Shown here: one piece after another, positions 1-10,998 of the stretch
Layout: each line of letters opens with the position of its first letter
Position numbering within the stretch: position 1 is the first letter of the stretch
Assembly: GCA_949710005.1 (NCBI GenBank)
Contig: OX453287.1
Span: 8,131,386 to 8,195,385, forward strand
Source of the DNA: Ricordea florida
Taxonomy: Eukaryota; Cnidaria; Anthozoa; Corallimorpharia; Ricordeidae
Length of the DNA stretch: 64,000 nucleotides
Direction of reading: 5' to 3'
Position numbers and translations under genes: made by a program
Notes under the pieces: model-generated
Databases searched by the model: none
The model's input: only the letters and a program-made list of their open reading frames with translations
What the model was told of the DNA's origin: nothing

Positions 1-760
1 CAGGATGGCCGTTCAGACATTTACAGTAAAGCGTGAAGTACGCCATTCCAAAAATTTAGCTTACCCATTGAAAGACTTCACTGGCCGTTTGTTGCCTGTT
101 AATTTTTACCCGTTTGACGGAAAAGCGTTGATGTATGTTTTCACGTGGAAGGTCACATTTTTTCTCTTGAGAGGGCATGTCCGACTAACTGACCATTTTG
201 GTCGGACAAAACTAAAATGTTGTCAGACATCAATGAAAAAAAAACAGGGTTGAATTTTATTTTCTTAAAATTAATATGCAAATATTTCTGCCTGTCATAA
301 TGCAATACTACCAATACCCTTCTTTCACTTTTTTGTCTTTAAATTACTATTAAACAATACACAATGAAAAATTGTTCGTACATCATGTCCGACCACAGTT
401 GGGATTTTGTTAGGTATGAAATAATTTTGGTCGGCCAATGACTGACTGTTATTTGCAGCCCTGCAAGACGATAACAGCATACATAAACATTATAAATTAA
501 TATTAAGACTCTTAACTGCTGCTATGCTGTGGAGGTGCCTACAAATGCTATTTTAACCTAAACAGTTGAGTTAATTTAGCCACTGAATGAAACTCTACTA
601 TCATGGTCATGCAATGAGAAGGGGCTTTAGGGAATTAATTGCAGGAGATCTGTAGACATCAGAATGACAATGGTAAGCATAGTATAAAGGATGCTCTAAG
701 CCAGTCAGGTCCCACGTCTGAAACCTTTCCTGGACAAATTGGAAAGATACAATTCTTCAG
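1..760. other. Left edge, no gene called
   Basis: AT-rich sequence with copies of a GTCCGAC/GGTCGGAC motif in both orientations (about 176-206, 382-400 and 426-437), which suggests the ends of a short fold-back element. An open frame begins at position 5, but it runs into this repeat and I cannot assign it to a gene. Confidence 0.3.
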
Positions 761-914
761 AAGACTTGTGTTTTCATTTACAATGAAGATGTTTTTAAAC
801 ATGGATTTATGGCTCCTTTCCTTAATAAAATCTTCAGAAATTGTCCCTCCATTCTTGCAAAAATTGCACAGTTTCGAGAACACAGACTAACAATGTCATT
901 ATTTGCCATAGCTG
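761..914 (+). CDS. Internal exon of an unidentified protein
   Basis: An acceptor (TTCTTCAG) at 760 and a consensus donor (G|GTAAGT) at 915 enclose 51 codons plus one base without a stop. The peptide starts KTCVFIYNEDVFKHGF and ends near RLTMSLFAIAG, with ordinary globular composition. I do not recognise the family. It may belong to the same plus-strand gene as the terminal exon at 2968-3285, but no exons linking them were found. The frame is chosen by the splice sites and is not the longest open frame here, so it is moderately uncertain. Confidence 0.42.
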
Positions 915-1123
915 GTAAGTCAGTAGTCTGTTTTTGAAAGCATTTAAGCATGTGTTCCCAAGATATTTCAGCCAAGTACCCTATGTAATAGCAAATTTCA
1001 TGATATTTGAGCCCATCTCTTTGAAGGATTGCAAAAATTCAAAATAATATTATTACCTTTCTGGCTGAGAAAGATGTGTAAAAGGTGGCCCTACAAACAG
1101 AATAAAACAAAACATTATTTAAC

Positions 1124-1433
1124 AATTATTCGCCGAGGGCGAAGTGATTATCGAGGAATATTCACCGAGACGAAGTCGAGGTGAATATTCATCGATAATC
1201 ACTGAGCCTGAGGCGAATAATTGTTTTAGTATAAATACACAGGCGATTATTTCAAAAAAGAAAAGAAAAAGCATTATACAACACGAAAAAGTTTTATTTC
1301 ATTAAAGATGCGCGAACGACTGGCAGCCATTTTGTTCGTCGAGGTGATTATCGGCTGATAATCCGAGATAGCGAACCAATCAGAGCGCGCGGTTTTGTAT
1401 AATCACCTGAGTATTTATACTAACATAAATTAC
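1124..1433. repeat. Fold-back MITE, family I, copy 1
   Basis: The left part is a hairpin: AATTATTCGCC at about 1126 is inverted near 1212, and GTGATTATCGA is inverted as TCGATAATCAC. The element continues through CTGGCAGCCATTTTGTTCGT to a right end whose GTATTTATACTAA inverts TTAGTATAAATAC at about 1223. It contains CCAATCAGAGCGCGC at about 1376. A second copy is at 11999-12235. Confidence 0.7.
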
Positions 1434-1741
1434 TAACAGAGTTCTTTATAAATGCATCTAGCAGAAAGGCATCAGATTACAATGTATTTTACCCTTAAAA
1501 GAACTGGTAAATACATAATTCAACTAATAAGATAAATAATCGTAATGACATTAATGCAATTACAAATTATTTATCAACCCTTTCCGTTACCGTATATGTT
1601 GAAGTTGTTATCTCTTCAATGTATGCCATATGCATCTTCAGATCTTTGTTTAGGGAATTTACTACTAGGGTATTCAACACTTTTGACTTGATAATTTTCC
1701 CAATTTTTATCTATAGTAATTTACGTTTTTACATACTACTT

Positions 1742-2172
1742 ATTAACCAAAGGTGAGGTCATTACAGGGAAACCTCAGACCGAGGCCTTGATGTATCAAT
1801 ACATCAAGGCCAAGGTCTGAGATTTCCCTGTAGTGACCGAACAGACAAGGTTAATAAGTTATTTATTATATGGCATTTTTAGCACTGGAAAAAAAAAACA
1901 GAAGGGTTTTTCACCATACATCTGCAAGAGGTAATTCAAGGTCACGTTCACTGAACCAAAAAAAAACCTGACCATGCAATCTAAACCAGATGTGACAAGA
2001 GAAACAGTTTCTTTGAAAATGAGACAAATTTTGTCTATATTAAAGGAAAAGAACTTTTTGGAAAAATTTTCGTGCAATGTTTGGTCATTACAAGAAAATC
2101 TTGCCTGCTCAGCAGCCAATCAGAGTGCGCATACTATTGCAGGCATATAATAAAAGGCGTTTATTATGTAAG
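1742..2172. repeat. Fold-back MITE, family II, copy 1
   Basis: The left portion is an imperfect palindrome (CAGACCGAGGCCTTGATGTA against TACATCAAGGCCAAGGTCTG, about 1776-1828), followed by GGTTAATAAGTTATTTATTA. The right portion holds TTACAAGAAAATCTTGCCTG and CCAATCAGAGTGCGC (2116). Related sequence recurs at 15583-15705 (left-end type) and 37845-38000 (right-end type, inverted). Confidence 0.55.
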
Positions 2173-2239
2173 GAGCTACTCAAATGTTTGTCAGGCTTGG
2201 GAGCAAAAGTATAAGGGGTGGCGAATGGTCCTTCAAAAA

Positions 2240-2456
2240 CTCTGGGTCTCGCAAAATTTTAGCTCAATTTTAAGGGTCTCACAGTCTTGTTTTTTAGCGG
2301 TTATATGCATCTCGCAGTCTCGATTGTTATACGAAAGAGTCTCACCCTTAAAACACTTTGAAGTCTTGGTCTCGCAATCTAAAAAGTCAAAATGTCTCGG
2401 GCTCGCAAAGAAAAACTCTAGCCTTGCTGTCTCGCTGTCTCGCATTTACCAGTTGC
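2240..2456. repeat. GTCTCGC-rich degenerate repeat
   Basis: GTCTCGCA/GTCTCACA motifs recur irregularly every 20-50 bases on the plus strand. The open frame across it, rich in SQS, is a by-product of the repeat. Confidence 0.4.
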
Positions 2457-2537
2457 CGCCCATATTATAGTGACTGCTTTCCCTGGATGCTCCAAGAGCT
2501 TACTAAATTCTTAAAATGAAAAGCAGTAATGTGATAT

Positions 2538-2925
2538 CAGTGTTGCATCCAGGTTTTACTGGGTAGGGGTCCTCTGGACCCCTTGGACAAATATTTGGGG
2601 GTCCAGACCAGAATTTTGGGGGTCCTATCATAAATATTGATTTCAATCTCTTCTACGCTATAAAACAAATATACACCAACCAGAATTCTCTCGTTGTTAT
2701 GCATTTTTTGCTGGTTCAATCGACATTGAGTATGTGAAAAATAGTGGCATTGTTAAGATAAATATGGTAAGCACATGGTTAATGTGCTTTCAATTTAAAA
2801 ATGTGCATATATATTTCAAGCATGATATTTGTGCATCCACAGAGACCCCTTCTTAGTATTTTAGGGGGTCTAAATGCAAAATATTGCGTCCCAAGACGCA
2901 ATGACGCGCTCTGGATGCAACACTG
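2538..2925. mobile_element. Non-autonomous DNA element, CAGTGTTGCATCCAG family, copy 1
   Basis: A perfect 15-bp terminal inverted repeat (CAGTGTTGCATCCAG ... CTGGATGCAACACTG) bounds 388 bp. Subterminal GGGGTCC-rich segments are also inverted. A second copy with the same termini and subterminal sequence is at 36018-36563. No transposase is encoded. Confidence 0.8.
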
Positions 2926-2967
2926 TGGTATTTCTCAGTACCAAAACGTCCTCAATCTACCTAACAG

Positions 2968-3285
2968 CGGTGCAGAGACTTTGTTCAGAGACACAAGTCC
3001 AGGAGGAGTCAACTCTGTCTGGCCAACATCACACTCCAGATGGTACACTTCTCTGCTCCTAATCAAATATACAAAAATTCTCAATTTAGTGACATTGTTA
3101 AGCGTCATTCAGCTGCTCCAAACCATTTAACTGTTTCAAGATGGTTGAGTCATGACGAAAACATGGCCTACCTATTTAGCAGAGAATTTATCAAGAACCG
3201 TGCAAATGTAGATTTTCCAACATCTTTACCTCCACAAATTAAAATAACTGGTGCTCTAACAACTGAGAAAGAAAGGGCATTTTAA
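2968..3285 (+). CDS. Terminal exon of an unidentified protein
   Basis: An acceptor (CCTAACAG) precedes 105 open codons ending in TAA at 3283-3285. The peptide has normal globular composition and includes ANITLQMVHFSAPNQIY, HLTVSRWLSHDENMAYLFS and DFPTSLPPQIKITGAL, and it ends TTEKERAF. The length and the in-frame stop suggest a 3' terminal coding exon. I do not recognise the family. A MITE ends only 42 bp upstream of the acceptor, so the preceding intron has taken up a transposon. The exon could belong with 761-914. Confidence 0.45.
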   Translation, partial: RCRDFVQRHKSRRSQLCLANITLQMVHFSAPNQIYKNSQFSDIVKRHSAAPNHLTVSRWLSHDENMAYLFSREFIKNRANVDFPTSLPPQIKITGALTTEKERAF

Positions 3286-3324
3286 TACACTAATGATATT
3301 AAATGTTATCAATCAGAAATGGTA

Positions 3325-3823
3325 ATAAGACAGGTTTAAGTTCAATTTGTGATTTACTTGCACAAGTGAATTTTTCAGCCAATTTGGAGAGTGCAATTTG
3401 AGCTTTTTGAAAAACTCACAATTCATGCAAGTAAGTCACAAATCGAACAAGAAAACAGTATGATAATGTAATTATACACAAGAAAAATTTAGATTTGTAA
3501 TTTACACTGGTTTTACACACTCTGCACTGGTATTAGACTTTTTGCACCAATGTTAACCGTTTTGTACTTTTACACTAATGTGACACTTTTTACACTGGTG
3601 TCACACTTCTAATACGGGTGTTACACTTGAACTGCATTGCTCTTTATAGCCAATCACAATTCAGTAATTTTTCCTGTATATTATTAGTAAAGGTAATCAT
3701 ACGGTTTCGAGTTCAATTTGGAATTAATATGCACGAGTGAGTTTTTCAAAAAGCTGAAATTGCACGAGCCGCTTCGGCGAGTGCAATTTCAGCTTCTTGA
3801 AAAACTCACAAGTAATATAAATC
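3325..3823. repeat. Minisatellite-bearing fold-back element, copy 1
   Basis: This stretch holds TTCAATTTGTGATTTACTTG and its inverse, degenerate units of the CACTGGTGTTACACTTTTTG type (about 3505-3640, inverted relative to the arrays at 40763 and 62090), then GGTAATCATACGGTTTCGAG and a hairpin (AGCTGAAATTGCACGAG against CGAGTGCAATTTCAGCT, about 3752-3795). GCCAATCACAATTCAG lies at 3649. Confidence 0.6.
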
Positions 3824-3828
3824 AATAG

Positions 3829-4172
3829 CCGACCAGTTAGCTCAGTTGGTAGAGCACTGGACTACCGTGCAGGAGGTCACGGGTTCAAAACCCCAGCCGG
3901 ACTAACATTTATGGTCTTAAATATTTGAGTAGAAAGTGCTGTCTTTGTAATGACATCTGCAGATGGTTAGACCTTCTAGTCTTCTCAGATAAGGACGATA
4001 AACCGTAGGCCCTGTCTCATAACTCTATCTGTAATGTGGGACGTAAAAGAACCCATGGCACTGTTCGAAAAGAGTAGGGCGTGTTCCCTGTGTCATAGTC
4101 TATTGGTCTGATTGTAATGTGCACATGATTATTTAAATAGAATAATATATTATGCACAATAGAAATGGAGTA

Positions 4173-4212
<40 letters not shown>

Positions 4213-4213
4213 A
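3829..4213 (+). repeat. tRNA-derived SINE
   Basis: The head looks like a tRNA gene with pol III A-box TTAGCTCAGTTGG (3837-3849) and B-box GGGTTCAAAACC (3881-3892), but the acceptor stem does not pair, so it is not a functional tRNA. It is followed by a body (TAATGACATCTGCAGATGG, GATAAGGACGATAAACCGTA) of a type I recall from cnidarian SINEs, and by a 3' (ATT)n tail at about 4166-4213. A minus-strand SINE at 55558-55957 shares head and body motifs. Confidence 0.8.
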
Positions 4214-4274
4214 TTATTATTGGGAATAGTTGCTTGGTTGTCACTTCTGAGATGTCTCCTTTAAAATCACAGCA

Positions 4275-5014
4275 CAGTAAAACCTCAATTATCTGGACTT
4301 GTTGGGCCTTAAGCAAAATGACTTTGTTCCTGGTAATTGAGAGTCCAGATAATTGAAAATATGTATTGCGTATTAATGTATGGAAACCCAAGCTACCCCA
4401 CCTTCATGACACTTGATCAGACTTTTATCAAGTCACGTATCACATGTTATTTTCATGTGAACTGCTTTACGTGGATGTGTTATGTAGAATTACTTTTTCA
4501 GAGTTGTTGTTGTGAGAACTCTCAGCTGCTTCAAGGAAGACAATTGTAATCAAAAGAGATAAGGTGAAAATTTATTTGGTTGCATTCATATCACCCATTG
4601 TAGAGTTCATCTCCGGACATATTTCCTCCACAATTAATGAGACAGAAAGGTAAACAACAGAGACTAAGGAAATGGGATGTAATAGTGAATAGATCATACT
4701 CAGATACAGAGGAGTTATGCTGTGATTATTTTCAAACTTGTCTTACGATCTGGTTAATGCTTCATAGCTTTGGCTATCGTCTGACTCAACAATGTTTAGA
4801 AAGGTTAAAAACATGTAGAAAACTTGTCAAACTTGTCTTACGAACTGGTCAATGCTTCAAGGCTTTTGTGATCCTCTGACTCAAAAACACTTTATATAGA
4901 AGGGTTTTACCTCACCAATGTCACATCTTGTTAATGTTTATGATGAAAATTGAACCAGAGAAACAAGTCCAAAAAGTCTGGATAACCGAGATCTGGATAA
5001 TTGAGGTTTGACTG
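4275..5014. mobile_element. Tigger/pogo-like non-autonomous element
   Basis: Termini CAGTAAAACCTCAATTATCT and AGATAATTGAGGTTTGACTG-type sequence (right end at 5014) form inverted repeats of the kind known from Tigger/pogo elements of the Tc1/mariner superfamily. A second, internal copy of the motif (AGTCCAGATAATTGA) lies at about 4344. TA follows the right end but does not precede the left, so the target duplication is incomplete. Short frames inside are not transposase. Confidence 0.65.
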
Positions 5015-5022
5015 TATAAATC

Positions 5023-5587
5023 AATGAGGGGGGTGTAAGGGTTTGTGGTGATGCGTTATTTTTGGTGCGGTTTTGCGGTAATTTTCATTTTAACTCGCGG
5101 TATTGCGGTTTCAAGTCACAAAGCGGTTTGCGATTATTACAACCTTTAAGTCGCAGTTTTTGGTGAAAAAAAAAATGTCTGCGGTGATAACACTCTTTAG
5201 AACGGTCGGCAGGCGGTGAGCATCCGTTTGTCTTGCAAGCGTGAGCCAAGTGTTTTGTTTTACAACGCATCAGGGTTCATTAAATCAGCTTACAGTTTAA
5301 CTCTGTGGTTTGCAATCACAGCCTTTTCCAGTTAATACTTAATGTGATTAACCATTTTGGTCGTTTTGGCCAATGATGCTTTGATGATGCTATGATGGTA
5401 TGTTTAATATTAATGTACAATGTTATCAGGATGTATCACAAGTCTTGCTGACGTAAGCTTTCATATTGTGGCCTCCCTGTACATGCGGTTTCAGTTTTTG
5501 GGAAAAAACCTGATGCAGTTTGTGGTTTTTTGACGTATTTCTGTGCGGTTTTGGGGTTTTCGGACCCCCCTTACGCCACCCTCATCA
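5023..5587. mobile_element. MITE with TGAGGGTGGCGTAAGGGGG-type ends
   Basis: The left end AATGAGGGGGGTGTAAGGG is inverted at the right end as CCCCTTACGCCACCCTCAT. The interior is rich in TGCGGTTT motifs on both strands. No coding capacity. Confidence 0.55.
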
Positions 5588-5892
5588 ATGTATCAAGTCC
5601 TTTAGTGCAACTTTACCTGCTCCTGCTGCCTGGTCTTGCTGGATTAAGTGCAATGCAGTATTCCACACTTTGGGTATTTTCAAAACTCCAAATCTCTCTA
5701 CATCTGGTTCAAGCTAAATTCCACATTAGAAAATAAAGTTACTATAATACCTTACTTATATTTACAAAAATTAGGTACAGATAACAGAATGATGTCATTG
5801 ATAAAATGCTTGAAACCTAGATGGAACCACCAGCCATGATCTAACAGTTTGCACCCGTAATTATACTAGTTTTGGACATTTTATGTGTGCAG

Positions 5893-6049
5893 AGTTCTTC
5901 AGAGTTAGACATAAGGATATGGAACTTTTCTACAGTCTGGGATGGAACCTGTCCAACCAATGGAGGTTAATGAAAAGCATCCATTCAGCCATTATGGGTA
6001 TCAGTACAGGAATGGTCCTCCTCCTTGCATCAGAGAAGGGACTCAAGAG
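5893..6049 (+). CDS. Internal exon, unidentified protein
   Basis: A strong acceptor (TTTTATGTGTGCAG) at 5892 and donor GAG|GTAAGA at 6050 enclose one frame open throughout. It reads FFRVRHKDMELFYSLGWNLS and later MGISTGMVLLLASEKGLKR, with splice phase 2 at both ends. A second frame is open from an ATG at 5942. An upstream plus-strand stretch (about 5585-5737) encodes a hydrophobic segment containing LYLLLLPGLAGLSAMQYSTL that could be part of the same gene. Family not recognised. Confidence 0.4.
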
Positions 6050-6456
6050 GTAAGAACAGTAGAGGGGTCGCCAATGCAACTATAGATTTTATTCACTGGC
6101 GACTAAGTTTTCACGCCTGGTCGCCAGTCTGGCCCCAAGATTTTTTGATTTAGTTTTAAGGGGTGTCCAAATACTGCAATACTGTATGAACAAAAGTAAA
6201 AATACAGCAATACCATATTGAGATTTACCGAAATACCGAAGCCACTTGGTCTTGCAATACTAGAATACCATACTTTGAAATAATAACTACTGGAATATTG
6301 CACAAAATATAACAACCCAATGTAACACAGTAGTACTGTATTGCATATCCTTGCGTGCCCATCGTATACCCAATCTGAATGACTAGAAAAGTGCTGTCTG
6401 TTATAAACTGCATTTTGGATTCTAGTGAGAGATGTGTTCAGAGCTTGCCTTCTTAC
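6050..6456. other. AT-rich spacer, no gene seen
   Basis: Contains recurring CAATACTG/CAGTATTG-like words on both strands (about 6170-6350), resembling a degenerate fold-back repeat. Nothing coding was found. Confidence 0.3.
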
Positions 6457-6522
6457 CAGAGAAAAACCCAAGGGAGAAGTTTTTTCCTTCAGAAAAATTT
6501 CAGCCTTTGAGTGGCTAATTTC
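6457..6522 (-). CDS. NOL9: NOL9-like gene, following exon (22 codons)
   Basis: A minus-strand acceptor (ATTTGCAG) and donor (CTG|GTAAGA) enclose 22 codons, EISHSKAEIFLKEKTSPLGF followed by SL, in phase 0 at both ends and so compatible with the exon at 6630-6980. No further downstream exon with the expected P-loop of polynucleotide kinases was found at lower coordinates, so the gene may be broken, or its exons lie beyond the left edge. Confidence 0.45.
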
Positions 6523-6629
6523 CTGCAAATAAAAAAAAATCATTTATAAAGGAATCAACACCTATACTAACTAAAAGTACAATAAGCAAAATACAAAAAA
6601 GGCATTTTTGTATAAAATATTATTCTCAC

Positions 6630-6980
6630 CTTCCCATAGTCTAAACTGAAAATGTTTCGAAAATTTCCATTATCGTTGATAATGTCTGTACCAGTAGTGT
6701 GCAGTGATTTGACCAGTAGAACCGTTTCAGCATTTGTTGCTTGACTCACAGCCATTTTTATAACCTCAGCAGATTGGCTGGAAAGAGCTCTGACCATGAA
6801 ACTCTTAAGGTCCATCTTTTTGAGAGAAATGCTTACACTGCATTCTGTAATAGTATGCAAATTTGATGACATTACTGAAAACACACTGACAAATCCACTT
6901 GAAGGTTTAAGTTTATAGCCCAAAATGTCTGCCGCACCAACTAATGTTTGCAATTGAACTTTTCCTCTTATGCATACCAC
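6630..6980 (-). CDS. NOL9: NOL9-like gene, N-terminal domain exon
   Basis: 117 codons, phase 0 at both ends, between acceptor CATCCACAG and donor AAG|GTGAGA on the minus strand. The peptide has the pattern of the region ahead of the kinase domain in NOL9/Grc3 polynucleotide 5'-kinases: VVCIRGKVQLQTLVGAADIL then GYKLKPSSGFVSVFS, a beta-rich 'G-x-V-x-L-x-G-x-x-x-I-x-G-Y' run. NOL9 is a nucleolar kinase acting in pre-rRNA processing. The assignment rests on recalled pattern similarity only and no catalytic motif is present. That this is a coding exon is firmer than the name. Confidence 0.5.
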
Positions 6981-7089
6981 CTGTGGATGTAAACAAAATA
7001 CGCCTCAGCAAATAGCTGATACAGGTGTACATGGATGTTAACATTGAACCACTAGAGGAAAGAAATGCTAAAGAGCAAATAGACTAGAA

Positions 7090-7275
7090 GTCAATATGTT
7101 GAACCTCAATTATCCCGACTTGTTTCCCTGGTCCCATTTTTTTAATAAATATTAACAAGATATGACATTGGTAAGGTAAAACCTTTCTAAGCATTGTTGA
7201 GTCAGAGGATAACAAAAGCCCTGAAGCACAGAAAAACTTTTTAGTCATAGTAACTTGAATTGTAGTCATTAACAA
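7090..7275. repeat. Tigger-like element, partial copy
   Basis: GAACCTCAATTATCCCGACT matches the terminal repeat of the element at 4275-5014, and the following sequence (TTGTTGAGTCAGAGGATAAC) is the inverse of that element's interior near 4865-4940. Only one end is present. Confidence 0.5.
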
Positions 7276-7892
7276 ACAGTTACACTTAAGTTTTTGTTTT
7301 GTTTTGTAGAGTATGCTGATGAGAACGTTCCTGAATAATGGGTTCCGTGTATAATACGCATCACAAATTCGAACTGTAACTTATCAGTACAAAAGCACGT
7401 ATTATACACGGGTAAATATTAAAGTGATTTAGACTAAGTTGTTCTTTAAAAATCACATTGAATAAACTCTTCTTAAATGCAGAAAGAGAATCCTTAAATG
7501 TTCGTCTTACTGTAATTGTAAACTAAGATAACATATTCCAAAGTTTCCAAGCTCTAACAAAGAAGGACTTTCCACCTTCTGTCTTATGTATATACTTAGG
7601 ACAAATTAAGTTAAATTTAGCATCGCTAGTATTTCTTGAATGGACTTGATTATTAACAGTAAAATGTTTGATTAAATAATTGGGTAAGGTACCCTGAGTA
7701 AGTTTGAAAACAAGAGAATAATTACTTACATCTTATTTTCTTCATAAAAAGGAATCCATTTTACTTTATTAAATAATTGTACAGACGGCAAATCTCTATC
7801 GGCAGACAGAATAACCCTAGCTGCCCTTTTATACAGCTTCAATACTCTATTCAAAGAATCTTTATTACAACATGACCGAATAACACTAGCGT

Positions 7893-8632
7893 AGGTTATT
7901 ATAGTATATACTAAAACAGTGGATAGCGTTGAAGGTGCGCTCTGATTAGCTAGTCAAACTCCGAATATCCAGTGTGCTATTTACCTCCGAGCAACTTGCG
8001 AATTTTTCGCTCCGCCGCGTAAATATGGCATCCCGGCTTGCATCCATGACAAGCGAAGAAATCATCCAAATTAACAACGAAGCAGTTCCTGAAAACTCCA
8101 AGAAAGCGAGTAAATTTGGCTTGGCCGTGTTCAGAGGTAATGGCTTATGTTTTTAACTTGGAGTTTATCGATAAAATCTAACGAGAAAGGTTTTGTTTAC
8201 AAATGCAAATTCAATCTTGCGTACGTAACCAAACTTGATGTCACTTGTTCACTTGAGAACCAAAGTTGAATTATATTTTTTACAGAATGCTTTCAAATAC
8301 AGAAAGAGTTTGTAACTCCATTTGAAAAAATGTCGCCACTAGAACTAAACATATTTTTTTTTTCCGTCAGCGAGAAAACGAGACGTACAGCAGTAATTAC
8401 AACAAAAAATTCCTTACGGCGATCCGCGCTGCGTTGGATTGTCACTTGAGAAGTCCTTCGTTTTCCAAGCCATTTTCTTTTTCTGGTGTACATTATCTCA
8501 CTGTTTTAGTATATACTAAAACAACTATTCACCTCAGTGTCGGTGGCTAGCGGTGGATATTTACCTCGCCGCTTTGCGGCTCGGTAAATATCCACCACTA
8601 GCCACCTCCACTTCGGTGAATAGTTGTTAATT
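7893..8632 (+). mobile_element. Nested element with palindromic ends and a first-exon-like insert
   Basis: The left end is a palindrome, TTTTAGTATATACTAAAA-like (about 7897-7915; GTATATAC core), which recurs as a full palindrome at about 8505-8523. From there to the right end a hairpin is formed by AACTATTCACC and GGTGAATAGTT, with an inner arm GTAAATATCCACC. It is inserted in the dead LINE. A related right-end hairpin is at 57851-57932. Position 8025 starts an exon-like frame (separate entry). Confidence 0.65.
8025..8136 (+). CDS. Exon-like ORF inside the nested element
   Basis: An ATG at 8025 opens 37 codons plus one base, MASRLASMTSEEIIQINNEA then VPENSKKASKFGLAVFR, ending at a donor-like G|GTAATG at 8137. 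'NSKKASKFGLAVFR' resembles the start of the core-binding domain in Crypton-derived or DUF3504 recombinase-like proteins (ZMYM/QRICH1-type), where '(N/D)SKNTKKAT...AL..F' is common. No downstream recombinase exon is present, so this is a solitary first exon, either captured or the 5' remnant of a larger element. Function not claimed. Confidence 0.4.
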
Positions 8633-10511
8633 ATTGAATTGTAATATAACAGTCTTTGCCTAAGAGGCAAATAAACTCTGATTTTTCTGAGAAGCGCTAT
8701 ACGTTGAGAAGGCTTCTTACAAATTTTATCAACACGTTGACTAAAAGATATTAAAGTGACTATCAATGTCCAAACCCAACAGAGTAGCACAAGAAAAATT
8801 GCTCACTTAGTTCATTATCACTAAACTTTACTGATGGTTGACAATCCAATTTGGATTCAGTCTCTTGCCAGTCTCGATCATTACATTTGTCTTGTCTACA
8901 TTAATGAGAAGTTTGTTTGTTACAGCCCAGTTTAGGATTTCAGCTACATAATTATTGAGGTCATGTTCAAGTTTATGCAAAGACTCATAGTCAGCAGAGG
9001 TAATGGTCGTATCACCAGCATACAGATCTGTCTGCGCTGTAATATAAAGTGGCAAATCATTGATTTATAAGATGAAGAAAAGAGGACCCAAAATAGATCC
9101 TTGTGGTACTCCATGGTTAACATAGGCCAAAGACGAATTCTTGCCATCAATGCAGACCAACTGATGTCTTCCCGAGAGAGATGACTGACACAAATCACAT
9201 GCTCTGTTGGAAACGCCATAGGCCTCAAACTTCAGCAATATAATAAAAATAATTGTGGTCAACCGTGTCGCAAGCTTTACAGTAGTCAATGAGTAGTTCT
9301 CCACTCACTCCGTTGTTGTCCAAATTTAATTAGAGCTCATCAACTATTTTAATCAGAGCAGTCTCACGGTGCTAACGAAAACCTGACTGTCTAGAATAAA
9401 TCAAGTTATTCATTTGATGAAAGTCATACAAGGAGTCGTGGAAATAACGCTCAACAGACTTGGATAAGACTGTCAGGACAGAAATTGGATGATATAAGGA
9501 TCGCTTGCATCACCTTTTTTGAACAAAGGGGTAACTTTCGTGGTTTTCCAATGATGAGGAAAAGTTCTAGTTGAGAATTAGTAGTTAATCATCCTAGCAA
9601 TACTCGGCACAATAACTGGTGCAGCCAAGCAAAGTAAACTTGCATTAATTTTGATGATACCAGCAGATTTGTTTGGACTAACTCTCTTCAGAACACTAAT
9701 AAGTTGAGTAACAGTAACATCTCAAAGAGTGAAAGCAATGCCATGATGTTTCCTAGAGTTGACAAAATTTGTCAATCTAGATTAAGTCACTATTTAAATT
9801 TGGTAGCTTTTCCCTAAGTTTATTGATGATTTGTGAGAAATGAATGTTAAATCCCTCAACAAGTTCACTGGGATCATCAATGACTCACTTTGCCGTCCAC
9901 TTTGAGGCTACTAACACAGGAATTCTCAACTGATCCATTTAATGATGTTTGATTGCTTTCAAAAGCAGACTGATGAAAATCATGTTTAGCTCTTCGCACA
10001 AATGTAACAGCTTTATTTCTGGCTACACGATAGTCATCCCAACTTTTGTCTGTATTTAAACACCTCACAGTTTTTAAGAGGCTGTCCTTGATGTAAAGCT
10101 GACCGAGTACTTGTCTAGTAATCCAGGGAGCTTGATATGTATGTCTGACCTTTTTTTCTGACTTTTCGAACCATTAAATCTCAAGATCTACATTCTCCAA
10201 ATCATTTCTTTGCTTTGAACAGAGGTCATTATTTATAAAAGCAACGAGCAATTGCTGAGTTAAAACAATTTTATAGAGGCCAACTTGTTCTCTTGTTATG
10301 AGTAGGAACAGTGAACTAATGGCCATTATTGGCAAGGAAAACAGTCTTAGATTAAAAAACATATTTCAGACCTTCAACTACACACCCACCTGTCTTTTCT
10401 TGAGGAACAATAAACAAGAGTTTGCCATATCACCAGACAGAGAAAGCACACTGTTTGATAGAAGATAACAAAGAGTGTCTATTGATGACTTCCTCATATG
10501 ACTGCGTATAT

Positions 10512-10682
10512 GTTGTAGGTTAAAATGGATTTCAGGTCACAATGGTTCCAAACTAGTTTAATTAGTTTTTTCCTTTGTTTCAGATTAATTTCCATAATCA
10601 TCCAATCCTATCAAACAAAGGAAAAAACAAATCAAACTAGTTTGGAACCATTTTGACCTGAAATTCATTTTAATCTATAACA
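10512..10682. repeat. Snap-back repeat (GGTTCCAAACTAGTTT family)
   Basis: Long inverted arms: GGTTCCAAACTAGTTTAATT pairs with AAATCAAACTAGTTTGGAACC-type sequence, and TTTTTTCCTTTGTTT pairs with AAACAAAGGAAAAAA. Diverged copies are at 49747-49856 and, as one arm only, 55490-55548. Confidence 0.75.
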
Positions 10683-10825
10683 TGTGCTCTTTCCAATCTA
10701 CATGTACGGATTCAAATAAAACTCAATTTCAGGCAGTCAGTGGGTGCTTATCCGCTTATCTTATATATGGTAAGTGCATCATGCCTTGGAAGTGGTGCTG
10801 TTAACAAAGTACCTGGACATTGTTT

Positions 10826-10881
10826 AAGAAATAGAAAACATGTACTGTGTTTCTATCGAGTTATAGAAACACGAGTGGAAG

Positions 10882-10912
<31 letters not shown>

Positions 10913-10913
10913 G

Positions 10914-10944
<31 letters not shown>

Positions 10945-10959
10945 AAGTTCTCCCAAACT

Positions 10960-10998
<39 letters not shown>

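Larger units (their letters stand above)
7440..10370 (-). pseudogene. Dead non-LTR retrotransposon (LINE), split by a nested element
   Basis: Minus-strand fragments follow the order of a LINE reverse transcriptase: GVPQGSILGPLFF (about 9068-9112), YAGDTT in place of the catalytic YADD (about 9005-9022), DKICKKPSQRIALLRK (about 8690-8735), then RAARVILSADRDLP and GKSFFVRAWKLWNML in the C-terminal tail (about 7545-7830). Stops and frameshifts occur throughout and the second catalytic-box residue is changed, so it cannot encode an active enzyme. The element at 7893-8632 interrupts the frame between YYNSII and YASVIRS. Confidence 0.8.

Noticed and set aside
639-670. Short plus-strand exon before 761-914
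   Set aside because: Joining it to 761-914 produces a stop, so it cannot be the preceding coding exon.
3829-3903. tRNA gene
   Set aside because: A- and B-boxes are present, but the 5' and 3' acceptor halves do not pair and the T-stem is mismatched; the downstream body shows it is a SINE head.
5585-5737. Hydrophobic plus-strand frame LYLLLLPGLAGLSAMQYSTL
   Set aside because: Could be a membrane-segment exon of the same gene as 5893-6049, but it starts in the end of a MITE and lacks a clear donor, so not listed as a gene.
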